Origin: Hyalangium versicolor
GTDB lineage: Bacteria > Myxococcota > Myxococcia > Myxococcales > Myxococcaceae
Assembly (NCBI RefSeq): GCF_020103695.1
Contig: NZ_JAHXBF010000002.1
Span: 248,001 to 312,000, forward strand
Reading direction: 5' to 3'
Length of the DNA: 64,000 nucleotides
The notes beneath the pieces were generated by a model. It ran no database searches. It saw only the letters and a program-made list of their open reading frames with translations, and was not told where the DNA came from. Positions 47,692-57,652 of the stretch are shown piece by piece. A program made the translations under genes and the position numbers. How positions within the stretch are numbered: position 1 is the first letter of the stretch; each line of letters opens with the position of its first letter.

Positions 47692-50198
47692 GGGAGCGTC
47701 GGGGGGAGGAGGGGAAGACGGATGATAAACGTCGTGCCACGGCCAGGGGTGCTCTCCACGGTGATTTCGCCGCCGTGCTCATCGAGAATACGCCGGACCA
47801 CGGCGAGGCCAAGCCCCGTACCCTGGGCCTTGGTGGTGAAGAAGGGCTCGAAGACGCGGTGCAGCAACTCCGAGGGGATGCCCATGCCCTGATCCGATAC
47901 GTCGCTGCGCAGCCAGTCCCGGCCGCCATGCAGCTCGCGACGGGCACGCACGGTCACCACACCCCCCTGAGGCATGGACTGCAGGGCATTGACGAGCACG
48001 TTGATGAGTGCCTGTCGGATGAGCCGCCGATCCATGCGAGCAGGTGGCAGATGTGGCTCCACCTCGGCCACGAAGTTGACCGTCTGTGCGTCCGAGCCGC
48101 CCTGGGCTCGCGCCGCCTCGATCGCATCCTGCAACACGCGGCCCATGTCCTCCGGCTGGAGGATGGGATCTCTCGGGCGGGTGAAGTCGAGCAGGTCCGC
48201 CACGATGCGGTTCAGGCGATCGCTCTCCTCGGAGAGGATGTCCAGCAGCATGGCCGGATCGCCCTCCACCTTGAGCAGGCGGCGCAGCGAGGTGACGGCG
48301 TTGAAGATGACGCCCAGGGGATTGCGGACCTCGTGGGCGACGATGGCGGACAGCTCGCCCAGGGCGGCCAGGCGCTCGCGCTTGACCATCTCCGCACGGG
48401 CCGCCGCCAGCTCCGCATATGAACCCCAGAGGGACTCGTACAGACGCGCGTTGGCAATCGAGAGGGCGATCTGGCCACAGGTGGCCTCGGCCAGCTCGAT
48501 GAGCGCGGGCCCGAAGGCGCGTGGCCCCCGCGTATCGTCCACCGTCACCACCCCGATGAGCTCGTCACGGGAAGTCAGAGGCAACCCAAGGATCGCCTTG
48601 GCCTTGAAGCGGCGGGCCAGCTCCGGGCTGTAGCCGCCACCCGGCACCTTGTCGACGTCCTCGATGAAGAGGGGCCGGCGCTCCCGGGCTACGCGGGACG
48701 AGAGAGTGTCGCTGTCCAGCGGGAGAACCAGGCCGCGGAGGAATTCTCGGTGCGCGGCCGAGCCCGCGGCGCCTCGCAGCACCTTGGCCTGCTCGTCGTA
48801 GACCATGATGTGACAGTTGGACACATCCAACAGGCGCACGAGGAAGTCCGCCGCCACATCCAGGATGCCCGCGGAGTCCAGCACGCCCGCGGTGGTACGA
48901 GCCAGCTCCAGCAGGAGGCGCGTCTCGGAGAGCTGCCGCGCGGCCTCGGCACGCAGGCGGTGTTGCTCGAGCAGCGTGGTGAGCAGCTCGATCACCGTGC
49001 CCAACAGCCGCAGGTCCGCCTCCTGGAAGGGCCTGCCGGGCGCGCGGAACAACTGCAGGGTGCCGTGCACCTGACCGCCTCGGGTGATGCGCACGGCCGC
49101 GCCACTGCCGAACCGCCCGCCCGAGGCCTCACGGAGCGCCTGCTCCTCCGCCTGGGTCGAGAGCCGCCCCTGCTCCACCTTCACCGCCGTATCTCCCAGG
49201 ATGGCGCCCAGCGAATCGGCCACCTTGCGCAGCTCGGCGAGCCCCACCTGCGCGGAGAGCACGAGGGGTGCCTCCGGCTCCTCCCGGAGCATCAACAGCG
49301 CGGCGTCCGCGGAGAGCAGCCCCACCAGCTTCTCGATGAAGGACTCGGGAGTGGGCGGTACGGGCTGGGCGACGAAGCGGGCCACGGCCGCGAGCACTCG
49401 CAGCTCCCACTGACCACGCATGCGCTCGGCCTCGACGCGGGCCTCCGAGAACGCGGTCCCCACGACCTTGGCGAAGAGCGCCAGCGTTGAGCCGTTCGTC
49501 GGGTCGATCCCCTGCCCCTCCACCCACAGCACGCCGTTGCGAGCGTCTCCCAGGGGCAGATAGACGTGGGTCGCCTCGGACGTCTCCACGCCTCCGTAAA
49601 TGGCACGCCCCTCTCCGAGCGCCTCGGCCGCCAGCTTCATCTCCTCGGCCAGAAGAGTCCCATCCTGGGCGAACAGCTCCTTGCCATCCCAGCGCAGGAA
49701 GCGCGCACGGAAGCCGGCTGAGGCGAGGCCCTCCGTGGCCACCAGGACCACTTCCTCCTCGGAGTGCACGCCCACCAGCCGCGCGGAGGTCTCCACCAGA
49801 CGCTCGGCGACGATGACGGCGGGAGGCCGCTCGACGAGCTCGAGGTAGTTGACGAGAAACCCCCGCTCGCCTCCCTCGAGGGCCACCTGCTGGATGTAGG
49901 TCGCCATGTCATGCATGCGCCCATCCGAGGAGGGGATGAGTCGCCGGACGACGTCGTTCGGGAAGGGAATCTCTCCGTCGAGCATCAGCTGGAACCGGGC
50001 GGACAGCCGGCCATGCTCGTCCGGGTTGACGAAGTCCAGGGCGGGGCGGCCCTCCACCTGCTCCCGGGAGAGCCCCACCAGGCGGAGGAAGGGCTCGTTG
50101 ACCAGCCACATCGCCCGCTCGCGCACCACCACCATGGGGTTGCGGAACGTCTCGATCAGGGTGCGCAGAGCCCCTGGACTGTAAGGAATCTGGCTCAT
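47688..50198 (-). CDS. sensor histidine kinase with PAS and GAF domains
   Basis: This is an 836-aa predicted cytosolic kinase from the ATG at 50198. An N-terminal PAS domain (about 10-125) is followed by two or three GAF-type sensor domains (about 140-290, 300-440 and 460-610). The HisKA box is AALGELSAIVAHEVRNPLGV, and the HATPase ends with DQGMGIPSE and GTGLGLAV. The start overlaps the selB stop as ATGA, and the stop overlaps the NtrC-type regulator start. It should phosphorylate that regulator and so may sense the cue that controls the pxr-like RNA. No membrane segment is seen, so the signal is probably internal. Longer readings beyond 50198 run antisense through selB and were dismissed. 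Confidence 0.93.
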
Positions 50199-52111
50199 CC
50201 CCGACGCAACACCCGCTTCTCCCCGACTCGCAACGTCACCTTCTCGCGATCGAAGTACTCCGACAAGGGGATGACGAACTTCCGACTCTGACCCACCATT
50301 TCCTTGAAGGCCTGGGTGGAGATCTCCTTCTTCTCGCGCAGCCATGCCACCAACCGCTCTCGCAGGCCTCCCAGCGCGCCCGCGTCGAAGTGAAGCTCCT
50401 CGCTCACCCGCACGATGGCGCCATCGGCCACCATCACCTTGAGCAGTTCCTGGAGCCGGGGCGTTGGGAGCTGAAGCTTCTGCGCCAACTCGTTGAAGGT
50501 AGGCGGCGCGAGGCTCGCAGCGGACAGCTCCGCCGCCACGCGGGCCCGGGCCCCCTCTTCGCTGACAGTGAGGGTGCGGCCCCGGCCCTTGAGCCGCATC
50601 ACTTCCTTGTCCAGCTCCGCCTTGCCCGTGTCCACCAGCGCCTGGGCCACCCGCTGGAAGATGCGCGGATCCAGCTCCGCGGAGAGGCGCTGCCGCAGCT
50701 CCTCGCGGGAGAGCCCCTCGCGCATCGGCTCGCGCTCGTGGAAGGCGGCCAGCAGCGCGAGGGCTCGCTTCTGGAGTCCCTCGAACACCTCGCCCGAGAG
50801 GTAGAGGCGCTTGTCGCGATCCACCAGCAACGCCCCACCCCGCGCCCCCAGCAACTCCAGCGCGCGGGAGAGCACCTTGGGAGTCAGCGCCGAGCGGCCG
50901 AACAGCTCCGCCTGCGTGAGGCCCCGGTAGCCCGCCTGGCGCAGCAGCCACGCCACGTGCCCGCCCGCGTCCGCCTCCAGCAGCGGCGCCACCACGGTGG
51001 AGGCTCCCTTGCGGCGGCGTGGCGGAGTGATGGCCAGCACCCGGCCGCCCGCCACGGTGGCACCGCGGCCCGGCAGTGCGCGAGATCCTCGGAGGATGAA
51101 GCGCTGCCCCACGAGCGCGGCCAGCGGCGCGGAGAGGCGCAGCTGTGCCAGACCGAGCTCCCCGGGCTCGAGCTTCTCCAGATCCAGGAGCGCCACGGTG
51201 GCCTCCACCTGCGCGGTGCCCAGGTGCAGCAGCAGCTTGCGGCGCCGAGGCAGCGGCTCCTCCACGGCGGGCAACAGGCTCAGCTCCACATCCAGCATCC
51301 GCGTCTCGGGCAGCTCGCCGGCGCGGACCAACACCATGCCCCGATCGATCTCCTCGGGCTCCACGCCCGCGAGATTCACCGCCGTGCGCAGGCCCGCCTG
51401 GACCTTCTCCGCGGCCTGGCCATGCACCTGCAGGCCTCGCACGCGGAAGGGACCGGGCCGGCCAGGGAGCAGAGAAGCGCTCTCCTCCACCGCCAGCGAG
51501 CCGGACAGCAGCGTGCCCGTCACCACCGTGCCGAACCCTTTGATGGTGAACACGCGATCCACCGGGAGGAACACGGGGCCATCCGACGGACGCTGGGGCA
51601 GCCCCTGCGCGGCGCGGGAGAGCGCGACCTTCAACTGCTCCAGCCCCTCGCCCGTCTTCGACGAGCAGGGCACCACGGGAGCCCCCTCCAGGAAGGTGCC
51701 CGCCGCCAGCGCCACCAGATCCGCCTTCACCAGCGCGAGCCACTCCTCGCCCAGCTCCGCCAACAGGTCGCTCTTGGTGAGGGCGATGACACCGGCCTTC
51801 ACGCCGAGCAGCCGGCAGATGTCGAGGTGCTCGCGCGTCTGGGGCATGACCCCCTCGTCCGCGGCCACCACGAGCACGGCCAGGTCCACGCCTCCGGCGC
51901 CCGCGGCCATGGCCTTCACGAAACGCTCGTGGCCGGGCACGTCCACCACGCCCGCCTGGGTCCCATCGTCCAGCGTGAGGTGGGCGAAGCCCAGCTCCAG
52001 GGTGATGCCCCGGCGCTTCTCCTCCTTCAGGCGGTCCGTGTCGATACCCGTGAGGGCCTTCACCAGGGACGTCTTGCCGTGGTCGATGTGCCCCGCCGTC
52101 CCGATGATCAT
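50195..52111 (-). CDS. selB: selenocysteine-specific elongation factor
   Basis: SelB is a GTPase that brings selenocysteyl-tRNA to the ribosome at UGA codons marked by a SECIS hairpin. The protein is 638 aa, as expected. GTPase motifs are [13 protein letters not shown] (G1), [12 protein letters not shown] (G3) and ALTKSDLL (G4). Domains II-III follow, and the last 260 residues are winged-helix repeats that read the mRNA hairpin. It implies that this organism makes selenoproteins, although selA, selD and tRNA-Sec are not in the window. It is the first gene of a coupled operon with the histidine kinase and NtrC-type regulator, an unexpected pairing. Confidence 0.95.
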   Translation of the reverse strand: MIIGTAGHIDHGKTSLVKALTGIDTDRLKEEKRRGITLELGFAHLTLDDGTQAGVVDVPGHERFVKAMAAGAGGVDLAVLVVAADEGVMPQTREHLDICRLLGVKAGVIALTKSDLLAELGEEWLALVKADLVALAAGTFLEGAPVVPCSSKTGEGLEQLKVALSRAAQGLPQRPSDGPVFLPVDRVFTIKGFGTVVTGTLLSGSLAVEESASLLPGRPGPFRVRGLQVHGQAAEKVQAGLRTAVNLAGVEPEEIDRGMVLVRAGELPETRMLDVELSLLPAVEEPLPRRRKLLLHLGTAQVEATVALLDLEKLEPGELGLAQLRLSAPLAALVGQRFILRGSRALPGRGATVAGGRVLAITPPRRRKGASTVVAPLLEADAGGHVAWLLRQAGYRGLTQAELFGRSALTPKVLSRALELLGARGGALLVDRDKRLYLSGEVFEGLQKRALALLAAFHEREPMREGLSREELRQRLSAELDPRIFQRVAQALVDTGKAELDKEVMRLKGRGRTLTVSEEGARARVAAELSAASLAPPTFNELAQKLQLPTPRLQELLKVMVADGAIVRVSEELHFDAGALGGLRERLVAWLREKKEISTQAFKEMVGQSRKFVIPLSEYFDREKVTLRVGEKRVLRRG

Positions 52112-52321
52112 CGCGCCGGCCTGCTCCTCAAATGCCCGCCTGTGCCAGCTCCGGGATGGAGCCGCCTCCCCCCGTGGGTCCCCGTCCCCAGGTCGTGAGA
52201 AGACGGGGGGTCCTACATCCCGGCGAGACTACGGGACAGGTCGGGCCCACGCAACGCGTAGAAGCCTGGCCGCGCAGGGAACAGGGCAGCGGAAGCGTCG
52301 CCCAGGCGACGCCCTGAGCGG

Positions 52322-53017
52322 TCAGGCGCCAGCCAGGTCCGGATCCACATCCGAACGGTCCATCCCCGAGGGCTCGTAATCCCAGGGAAAGACGAGGACC
52401 GCCTGGGTGGACATCGCCTGGTAGTCCGGCGCATAGCCCTCGGGCCGGGCCACCATGCATGCCGTCTTCACCTGGCGGGCTCCTGCCTTCTTTGCCAGCA
52501 GGATGGCCATCTCCAGCGTGTCGCCGCTGGCGGCCACGTCGTCCACGATGAGCACGCGGCGCCCCTTCAGCTCACGGGGCATCCCTCCCAAGAGCTGAGG
52601 CTTGTTCGCATCGCCGCGATCGCGGCTGCGCCGGCTGATGCGCACGGGGAAGAACTCGCAGCCGAGCGCGCTCGAGAGCGCTCCGCCCATGAAGACGCCG
52701 CCATGCGCCACGCCCACCACGGCCTCGACCTTGAAGTCCTGGCGGATGGCGCGTGCCAGCTCCTGCACCGCCTTGTCGAAGTCCATCCACGTCAGCTCCT
52801 GTACGGAGGAGCGCTGCCGGGACTGATCCCTCCCCGTGGGCATGCGCGGGACCTCGGCCTGAGGCGCCAGCACGACGTCCGAGGGGATGGAGACGAGCTT
52901 CTCCACCTTCTTCTTGGAAGGCCTGGGCGAAGGCTTGCTCTTCTTGATGCTCTTGCCCCTGCCGGGCACTGACCGCTTCGTGGCCACGGATGACAACTCC
53001 AGCTGAGGTGCGGCCAC
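52322..53017 (-). CDS. phosphoribosyltransferase with basic N-terminal extension
   Basis: This 231-aa protein has a type I phosphoribosyltransferase fold from about residue 75. The PRPP-binding loop is [19 protein letters not shown], and an upstream strand has [18 protein letters not shown]. The first 60 residues are rich in Lys, Ser and Pro (for example [18 protein letters not shown]), unusual for the family. They may bind nucleic acid or be disordered. The resemblance is to xanthine/hypoxanthine-type enzymes, but the base specificity is not clear. It precedes the hslO end by about 70 bases but runs on the same strand downstream of it. Confidence 0.9.
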   Translation of the reverse strand: MAAPQLELSSVATKRSVPGRGKSIKKSKPSPRPSKKKVEKLVSIPSDVVLAPQAEVPRMPTGRDQSRQRSSVQELTWMDFDKAVQELARAIRQDFKVEAVVGVAHGGVFMGGALSSALGCEFFPVRISRRSRDRGDANKPQLLGGMPRELKGRRVLIVDDVAASGDTLEMAILLAKKAGARQVKTACMVARPEGYAPDYQAMSTQAVLVFPWDYEPSGMDRSDVDPDLAGA

Positions 53018-53087
53018 GTCATATCTTGAGCCACGCCCGCGGGCTACTTCCCGCGTCGGGCTCCACCGCCTGGCTGTGCGCGAGACG

Positions 53088-53981
53088 TCACTTCGCGGCA
53101 GCCGCCAGCAGCTCGCGGATCTCCTCGCCGGGAATGACGTAGTGTGTCGTGCAGAACTGGCACGTGGCCTCCGCCTTCCCGTCCTTCTCCAGCAGATCCG
53201 TCAGCTCCTCGCGCCCCATGGCCAGCAGCGCGCTCTTCACCCGGTCCCGGCTGCACGTGCACCCGAAGCGCAGGGGGTAGCGAGACATGATCTCCAGATC
53301 GCTCCGCCCGGGCAGCAACGCCTTGAGCACCGCGGCCGCACCCTCGGCGGCATGGGCCTGGAGCGCGCCACGCAACTCCTGCTTGAGCTGGCGGCCGAGC
53401 GCCTGAAAGGCCTCCCGGTCCCCATTGGGCAGCGGCTGGAGGAGCAGCCCGGCGACGATTCCGAGCGGCTCGGTGCCCCCCTCCTTGGAGAGGGCCACCT
53501 GCTCCAGCTTGAGCTGCGTGGCCACCTGGTCGGAGATGATGAAGTAGCGCTCCAGATCCTCCTCGAAGACGAAGCGCTCCAGCTCCACCGAGGAGCGGTA
53601 GTACTCGCCCTCGCCGATGTCTCGCAGCACGGAGATGTAGCCCTTGTTGCCGAACACCGGGCGCCAGCGGTACTCGCCCTCGGCGCCCACGTGGGCCACA
53701 TGGGGGTTCTTGGTGTAGCCGCGCACCAGCCCGGAGGTGTCCCCGTCCACGAAGAGGCCGCGCAGGGGCCCATCGCACTCGAGCTGCAGGTTGATGCGCG
53801 CCTCGCCCTTCTGCATCGAGCCCATGAGCGCGGCGGAGGTGAGGGCCTGGGCCAACAGCGCGGCCGAGGCCGATTCGCTCTTGTGCGTGGCGCGCGCCTG
53901 GCGAGACAGCTCGGAGGTGAGGGCAAGCACGACCCGGACGTCCACGTCCTTCAACAGTCCACTGACGAGTTCATCGGCCAT
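53088..53981 (-). CDS. hslO: Hsp33 redox-regulated chaperone
   Basis: Hsp33 is a holdase activated by oxidative unfolding. From the ATG at 53981 the protein is 297 aa. The C-terminal redox switch has its four zinc cysteines in FGCTCSRDRVKSAL (C-x-C) and CQFCTTHYVIP (C-x2-C). The N-terminal domain contains GDTSGLVRGYTKNPHV. A TTG start at 54023 would give 14 more residues and cannot be excluded, as no ribosome-binding site is clear for either. Confidence 0.94.
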   Translation of the reverse strand: MADELVSGLLKDVDVRVVLALTSELSRQARATHKSESASAALLAQALTSAALMGSMQKGEARINLQLECDGPLRGLFVDGDTSGLVRGYTKNPHVAHVGAEGEYRWRPVFGNKGYISVLRDIGEGEYYRSSVELERFVFEEDLERYFIISDQVATQLKLEQVALSKEGGTEPLGIVAGLLLQPLPNGDREAFQALGRQLKQELRGALQAHAAEGAAAVLKALLPGRSDLEIMSRYPLRFGCTCSRDRVKSALLAMGREELTDLLEKDGKAEATCQFCTTHYVIPGEEIRELLAAAAK

Positions 53982-54222
53982 AAGGAGAGGCTGTAGCGTG
54001 CCCAAGAGCGCCGCGCTCGCCAATGGGTAAGACGCCCGACACCCCGGCTGCCCTGGGGGGAGGAGTCCGGGGGCGGGGCATCGGCCCGGCTTATGCCTCC
54101 GAGCGCCCTGGCTGCCACCCCCACTGGCGGATCCCCGTCGCTTGCGGATGGGGACGGGTTATAAAGCACGGTCCGACCCACCTACCCGCGGAGTTGCTTG
54201 CCCGCGCGTTGCCGGAGTCCCG

Positions 54223-54906
54223 ATGAGCACCGACGTCGCCACTCTTCCTCGCAAGAACCCGCTCCTCCAGTCCCGACTGGGCTCGTTCCTGGCGGTGTTT
54301 CCCCTGTCCCTCTGGACCATCAACCACCTGTGGGACAACCTGGCGGCCTTCAGCGGGGCCGCAGCGTGGCAGAGCTCGGTGACGACGTACGCGCACCCGT
54401 TCTCCATGGCCCTGGGGTTCTTGATCTCGCTGGTGCCGCTGCTGATGCACACCGGGTGGGGCCTGGTGCGGCTGTTCAGCTTCAAGCCCAACAACCTCGC
54501 GTACAACAACTACGGCAACCTGAAGTACATCCTCCAGCGCGTCAGCGCGGTGGGCGTGCTGTTCTTCCTGGGAGCGCACCTGTGGAAGGCCTTCCTGGCG
54601 CCGCGTCTGCTGGGTCACGGCCCCGAGGCCTTCGATGACATTGCCCGGGAGATGCGCTTCCACGGGCCCACGCTGTTCGTATACCTGGTGGGCTCGCTGG
54701 GTGTGGCGTACCACCTGGCCAACGGGCTGCAGAACTTCGGCATGGCGTGGGGCATCTTCGCCAGCGAGCGCTCCATGCGCCGCTTCGAGCCGGTGGTCAT
54801 CATCGTCTTCCTGGTGCTGACGGCCATGGCGTGGGGCGCCATCTTCGCGCTCTACCAGGCTGGCGACGCGTTCGGGCCGGGGCCGGGACACTCGATCGAG
54901 ATGTAG
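54223..54906 (+). CDS. sdhC: succinate dehydrogenase cytochrome b subunit
   Basis: This is a 227-aa membrane anchor of the b558-type succinate dehydrogenase with five predicted helices. Heme-ligand histidines are expected among those in TINHLWDNLAAF, TYAHPFSMALGF, LLMHTGWGLVRLF, LGAHLWKAF and GVAYHLANGLQNF. The ATG at 54223 has GGAG nine bases upstream. The catalytic genes sdhA and sdhB, which would be expected next, are missing. Instead a convergent toxin-immunity cassette begins 30 bases later, so the operon may have been split or the catalytic subunits may lie elsewhere. Confidence 0.9.
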   Translation: MSTDVATLPRKNPLLQSRLGSFLAVFPLSLWTINHLWDNLAAFSGAAAWQSSVTTYAHPFSMALGFLISLVPLLMHTGWGLVRLFSFKPNNLAYNNYGNLKYILQRVSAVGVLFFLGAHLWKAFLAPRLLGHGPEAFDDIAREMRFHGPTLFVYLVGSLGVAYHLANGLQNFGMAWGIFASERSMRRFEPVVIIVFLVLTAMAWGAIFALYQAGDAFGPGPGHSIEM

Positions 54907-54917
54907 TGGGAGTGCTG

Positions 54918-54936
54918 GGCGCGCTGCTGGCGCGCC
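54918..54936. terminator. hairpin between sdhC and the convergent immunity gene
   Basis: GGCGCGC and GCGCGCC form a perfect 7-bp stem around TGCTG, 12 bases after the sdhC stop and adjoining the end of the immunity gene. There is no T-run, but the convergent position supports a two-way terminator. Confidence 0.55.
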
Positions 54937-55500
54937 TCAGACTTCGACGAAGCGGAGGCCGGTGATGCCCTCCGCCTCCAGCGCCTGTTTGAGGTGCTCG
55001 GAGAGGATCAAGGCTACGCGCCAGCCCCAGGGGCGGAAAATATGTGCGTCGCCGACCTTGCTGGGATCAATGCGCATGCCAGCGACGTTGCGGTACTGCC
55101 CCACCTTCTCGGGGCGCCCATCCTCCGGCGTCCAGTAGAGCACCTCTTCACAGCGTGCCTCGTCGATACAGCGGATGGTGCGTAGAACGTTCAGGATGAA
55201 ATAGGGCTCGGGGTGGCCCTCCACTTGAGCGGGGAAGAACTGCACCTGCTGGAAGAGACCCAACCGCTCGAACACGGATACGACCCGTCGATGAACAACG
55301 GGAACGCCCATGCCTGCGAGGCTGAAGTCCAAGGCTTCTCCTGGATGGTACTGCGCGAATCGCGCCGTGCCTTTCAGTTCGAGTGGGATTCCCTTCTCGA
55401 ACTGCCAAGGATCGATTTCCCCACCGCCCGCATCCGTAGGGTCACCAAGGAGCCAGCGGTCTGGGTGGCGCATGTCATCAAATAGATCGAAGTACTTCAC
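54937..55500 (-). CDS. Imm11/DUF1629-like immunity protein
   Basis: This is a 187-aa cytosolic protein with the layout of the Imm11 (DUF1629-like) immunity family. The front is MKYFDLFDDMRHPDRWLLGD, followed by WQFEKGIPLELKG, FFPAQVEGHPEPYFILNVL and the closing FRPWGWRVALILSEHLKQAL. It lies 12 bases downstream of a lipoprotein gene with a C-terminal AHH nuclease domain, the standard toxin-then-immunity order. It should neutralise that nuclease in sibling cells. Base composition is less GC-rich than the neighbours, suggesting transfer. Confidence 0.82.
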   Translation of the reverse strand: MKYFDLFDDMRHPDRWLLGDPTDAGGGEIDPWQFEKGIPLELKGTARFAQYHPGEALDFSLAGMGVPVVHRRVVSVFERLGLFQQVQFFPAQVEGHPEPYFILNVLRTIRCIDEARCEEVLYWTPEDGRPEKVGQYRNVAGMRIDPSKVGDAHIFRPWGWRVALILSEHLKQALEAEGITGLRFVEV

Positions 55501-55512
55501 GCCCCCTCCGCT

Positions 55513-56826
55513 TCACTTGGGCGATTTTGCTATCAGCTGATGAAGCCTGGAACCAGGAGTACAGACTTCGTCAGCGATCTTCTTGAGTTCCTCCAGGAAC
55601 TTGGCCCTGCATTCCAGCTGTACCGAGCAGTCCCTGACAGCATCCCGGAGACGTCTGAAGAGTTCAGCGTGATACTCCTCTGGATGAGGGCCAAAGTGGC
55701 CCAAAAGGGTGACCTTGTTCGCTGGATCCTCAAGGCTCACTCCCGCCCTGGCAAAAATGAGGGCGAAGCGTTGTGTCCAGGGCCCTCCTCTCGCGCTGGA
55801 TACTTCGTTCTCGACGGTGGCGAGATGGTGGATTTGATAGCCCGGGGACTTGGTTTCGCCCTCCATGCAGGCGCTGCGCAGAGCCCCACTCGCGCTACTC
55901 GCGGCCACTCCCGCCACCACGAGCGCTCCCTCCCCTGGAACAGCGCGCGCCAATGTCGCCGTGCCCCAATTGAACCCGCCGGGCAGAGCGAACCGGCGCG
56001 GTGACAGCAAGGCTCCGAGCCCATTTGGAGGCCCCTGCACACTCCTGGCGAGTCCCCGGCACGCCACATAAGCCAGGATGCGGGCTCCTGCTCCTCCCAG
56101 GGCCTTGCCGAATCGCTCAGCGGCCGCCTCAATCTCCGCCAGCGTCCGTGAGCCTTCCGTCTCCCGGTACAACTTCAAGGCCACCATGCCCACGTGAACC
56201 AGCTCCGCCACGGTGAAGGTGAGCGCCAGCACGAGGGTGACGGAAGCAGCGAAAGCCTTGCTGAAGATCGGCTCGGGAGCCGCCCAGGCAATGACGTAGA
56301 CCACCAGCGAGGTGGCAAGCCCCGCGAGGAACACAGGATCCTGAACGAGCTGCTCCATCCCCTCACGCACACCCTCGGGCATGTACCGGGGCGAAAGACG
56401 CAGGGCCATCACCAGAGGACTGTCCTCCAGACAGCGCGGTAGCGGGACGGCTGGAGCACCGTAGCGCTGGATGTACTGCGCTCGCAGCGTGCGCTCCAAC
56501 TCTGATGGCTCCCTGAGCCCTGCACAGGCTCGAGCTTCCGCGGCCTGAAGCAGTCGCGGGTCGACTTGCGCCAGAGCCTCACGGAACGCAGCCAGGGCGC
56601 GCTGAGCATCCTCTACGGAGAACCGCCGCAAGGCCGGATCCAAAGGAACGCGAGGAAAGGTCAGCTGGAGCCTCTCTTCCGAGAGCTCGCTCACCTTCAC
56701 CAGCGGCAAGTCCGGCTCGGAACCCGAAGGCTCCTCACGGACGAGTTCATCGGTCGTCGCGCAGGCCGCAAAAAGCACCACGCACAGGACGACAGGCAGG
56801 CAGTCCCCCACCCTCCACGGACTCAT
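55513..56826 (-). CDS. lipoprotein toxin with C-terminal AHH nuclease domain
   Basis: This is a 437-aa protein with a lipoprotein signal, LPVVLCVVLFAACATTDE. The middle has two hydrophobic segments near residues 165-215 (for example FLAGLATSLVVYVIAWAAPE). The C-terminal 110 residues look like the AHH variant of HNH nucleases: GYQIHHLATVEN supplies the paired histidines and PANKVTLLGHFGPHPEEYH the later Asn and His. A lipidated carrier with a nuclease tail and adjacent immunity gene recalls the SitA toxins that Myxococcus transfers by outer-membrane exchange. The match to that system is inference; the nuclease call is by motif only. Confidence 0.8.
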   Translation of the reverse strand: MSPWRVGDCLPVVLCVVLFAACATTDELVREEPSGSEPDLPLVKVSELSEERLQLTFPRVPLDPALRRFSVEDAQRALAAFREALAQVDPRLLQAAEARACAGLREPSELERTLRAQYIQRYGAPAVPLPRCLEDSPLVMALRLSPRYMPEGVREGMEQLVQDPVFLAGLATSLVVYVIAWAAPEPIFSKAFAASVTLVLALTFTVAELVHVGMVALKLYRETEGSRTLAEIEAAAERFGKALGGAGARILAYVACRGLARSVQGPPNGLGALLSPRRFALPGGFNWGTATLARAVPGEGALVVAGVAASSASGALRSACMEGETKSPGYQIHHLATVENEVSSARGGPWTQRFALIFARAGVSLEDPANKVTLLGHFGPHPEEYHAELFRRLRDAVRDCSVQLECRAKFLEELKKIADEVCTPGSRLHQLIAKSPK

Positions 56827-56947
56827 GGCTCACCCCTTCTCCAAGGGCCGCCACGATACCGCCTGGAAACAACACCGGCCGCTCCCGAAGACTCGGGGCG
56901 GCCGGCTTGTTATTCGAGGCCCTCACAGAAGGCCTGGAAACGGGAGG

Positions 56948-57439
56948 CTAGAATGGGATGTCGTCGTCCCCGTTGCCCCCACTCTGATTCATGCCGCCGT
57001 CGTCCATCCCCGGAGGCGGTGCGCCGTAGTCGCCCTCCCCACCCCTCGAGTACGAACCACCGCCGCTGCTGCTACGCCGTCCACCGCCCTCGCCCGCCCC
57101 CGCGTCACGCCCACCCAGGAACGTCACGGACGTCGCCACCACCTCCGTGGTGTAGTTCTTCCGGTTCTCCTTGTCCGTCCACTCGCGCGTCTGCAGGCGG
57201 CCCTCGACGTAGCACTGCCGGCCCTTCTTCAAGTACTCGCCGCACAGCTCCGCCAGCTTTCCCCAGACGACGATGCGGTGCCACTCGGTCCGCTCCTGCT
57301 TCTGCCCGTTCTTGTCCGTCCAGCTATCGCTCGTCGCGATGCGGAAGTTGGCGACCGCCTGACCGCCCGGGGTGAAGCGCACCTCGGGGTCCGCTCCGAG
57401 ATTGCCGATGAGGATGACCTTGTTCACGCCTCCAGCCAT
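56948..57439 (-). CDS. ssb: single-stranded DNA-binding protein
   Basis: SSB coats single-stranded DNA in replication and repair. From the ATG at 57439, with AAGGAAGGG upstream, it is 163 aa. The OB-fold opens [19 protein letters not shown] and includes [21 protein letters not shown] Gly/Ser-rich linker follows, and the acidic tail ends DDDIPF, the partner-binding tip. A longer reading frame upstream to 57571 runs through two hairpins of the leader and is not expected to be coding. Confidence 0.95.
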   Translation of the reverse strand: MAGGVNKVILIGNLGADPEVRFTPGGQAVANFRIATSDSWTDKNGQKQERTEWHRIVVWGKLAELCGEYLKKGRQCYVEGRLQTREWTDKENRKNYTTEVVATSVTFLGGRDAGAGEGGGRRSSSGGGSYSRGGEGDYGAPPPGMDDGGMNQSGGNGDDDIPF

Positions 57440-57460
57440 GACTGCCCTTCCTTTCGATGG

Positions 57461-57511
57461 CCCGTCCACCACGGACAGGCTCCTTGGGTAGCCGATCCAC
57501 CACGGATCGGC
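57461..57511 (-). promoter_or_regulatory. two tandem hairpins with identical GUGGU loops in the ssb leader
   Basis: In the ssb transcript the first hairpin is GCCGATCC-GTGGT-GGATCGGC (57511-57491, 8 perfect pairs). The second is CCTGTCC-GTGGT-GGACGGG (57479-57461, 7 pairs with one U-G). The stems differ but the five-base loop and its flanking CC/GG are identical, and the second hairpin ends 21 bases before the start codon. Such paired structures suggest an RNA-binding-protein target. Confidence 0.55.
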
Positions 57512-57652
57512 GCCATCCCGCAGGTGAGTCACCTCGCGGAATACTTCACAGGTATACACGATAGGGCCCACGCGCGCGCGGCCCTCCCGCTCGCACCCCT
57601 GGACGCCTGCCTGCTCGCCCGACAGATCCCTGAAATCATTCAGGGATGGGTG

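Noticed and set aside
50199..51743. Long N-terminal extension of the histidine kinase
   Set aside because: It runs through selB in another phase with low-complexity sequence. The ATG at 50198 overlaps the selB stop and starts a normal PAS domain.
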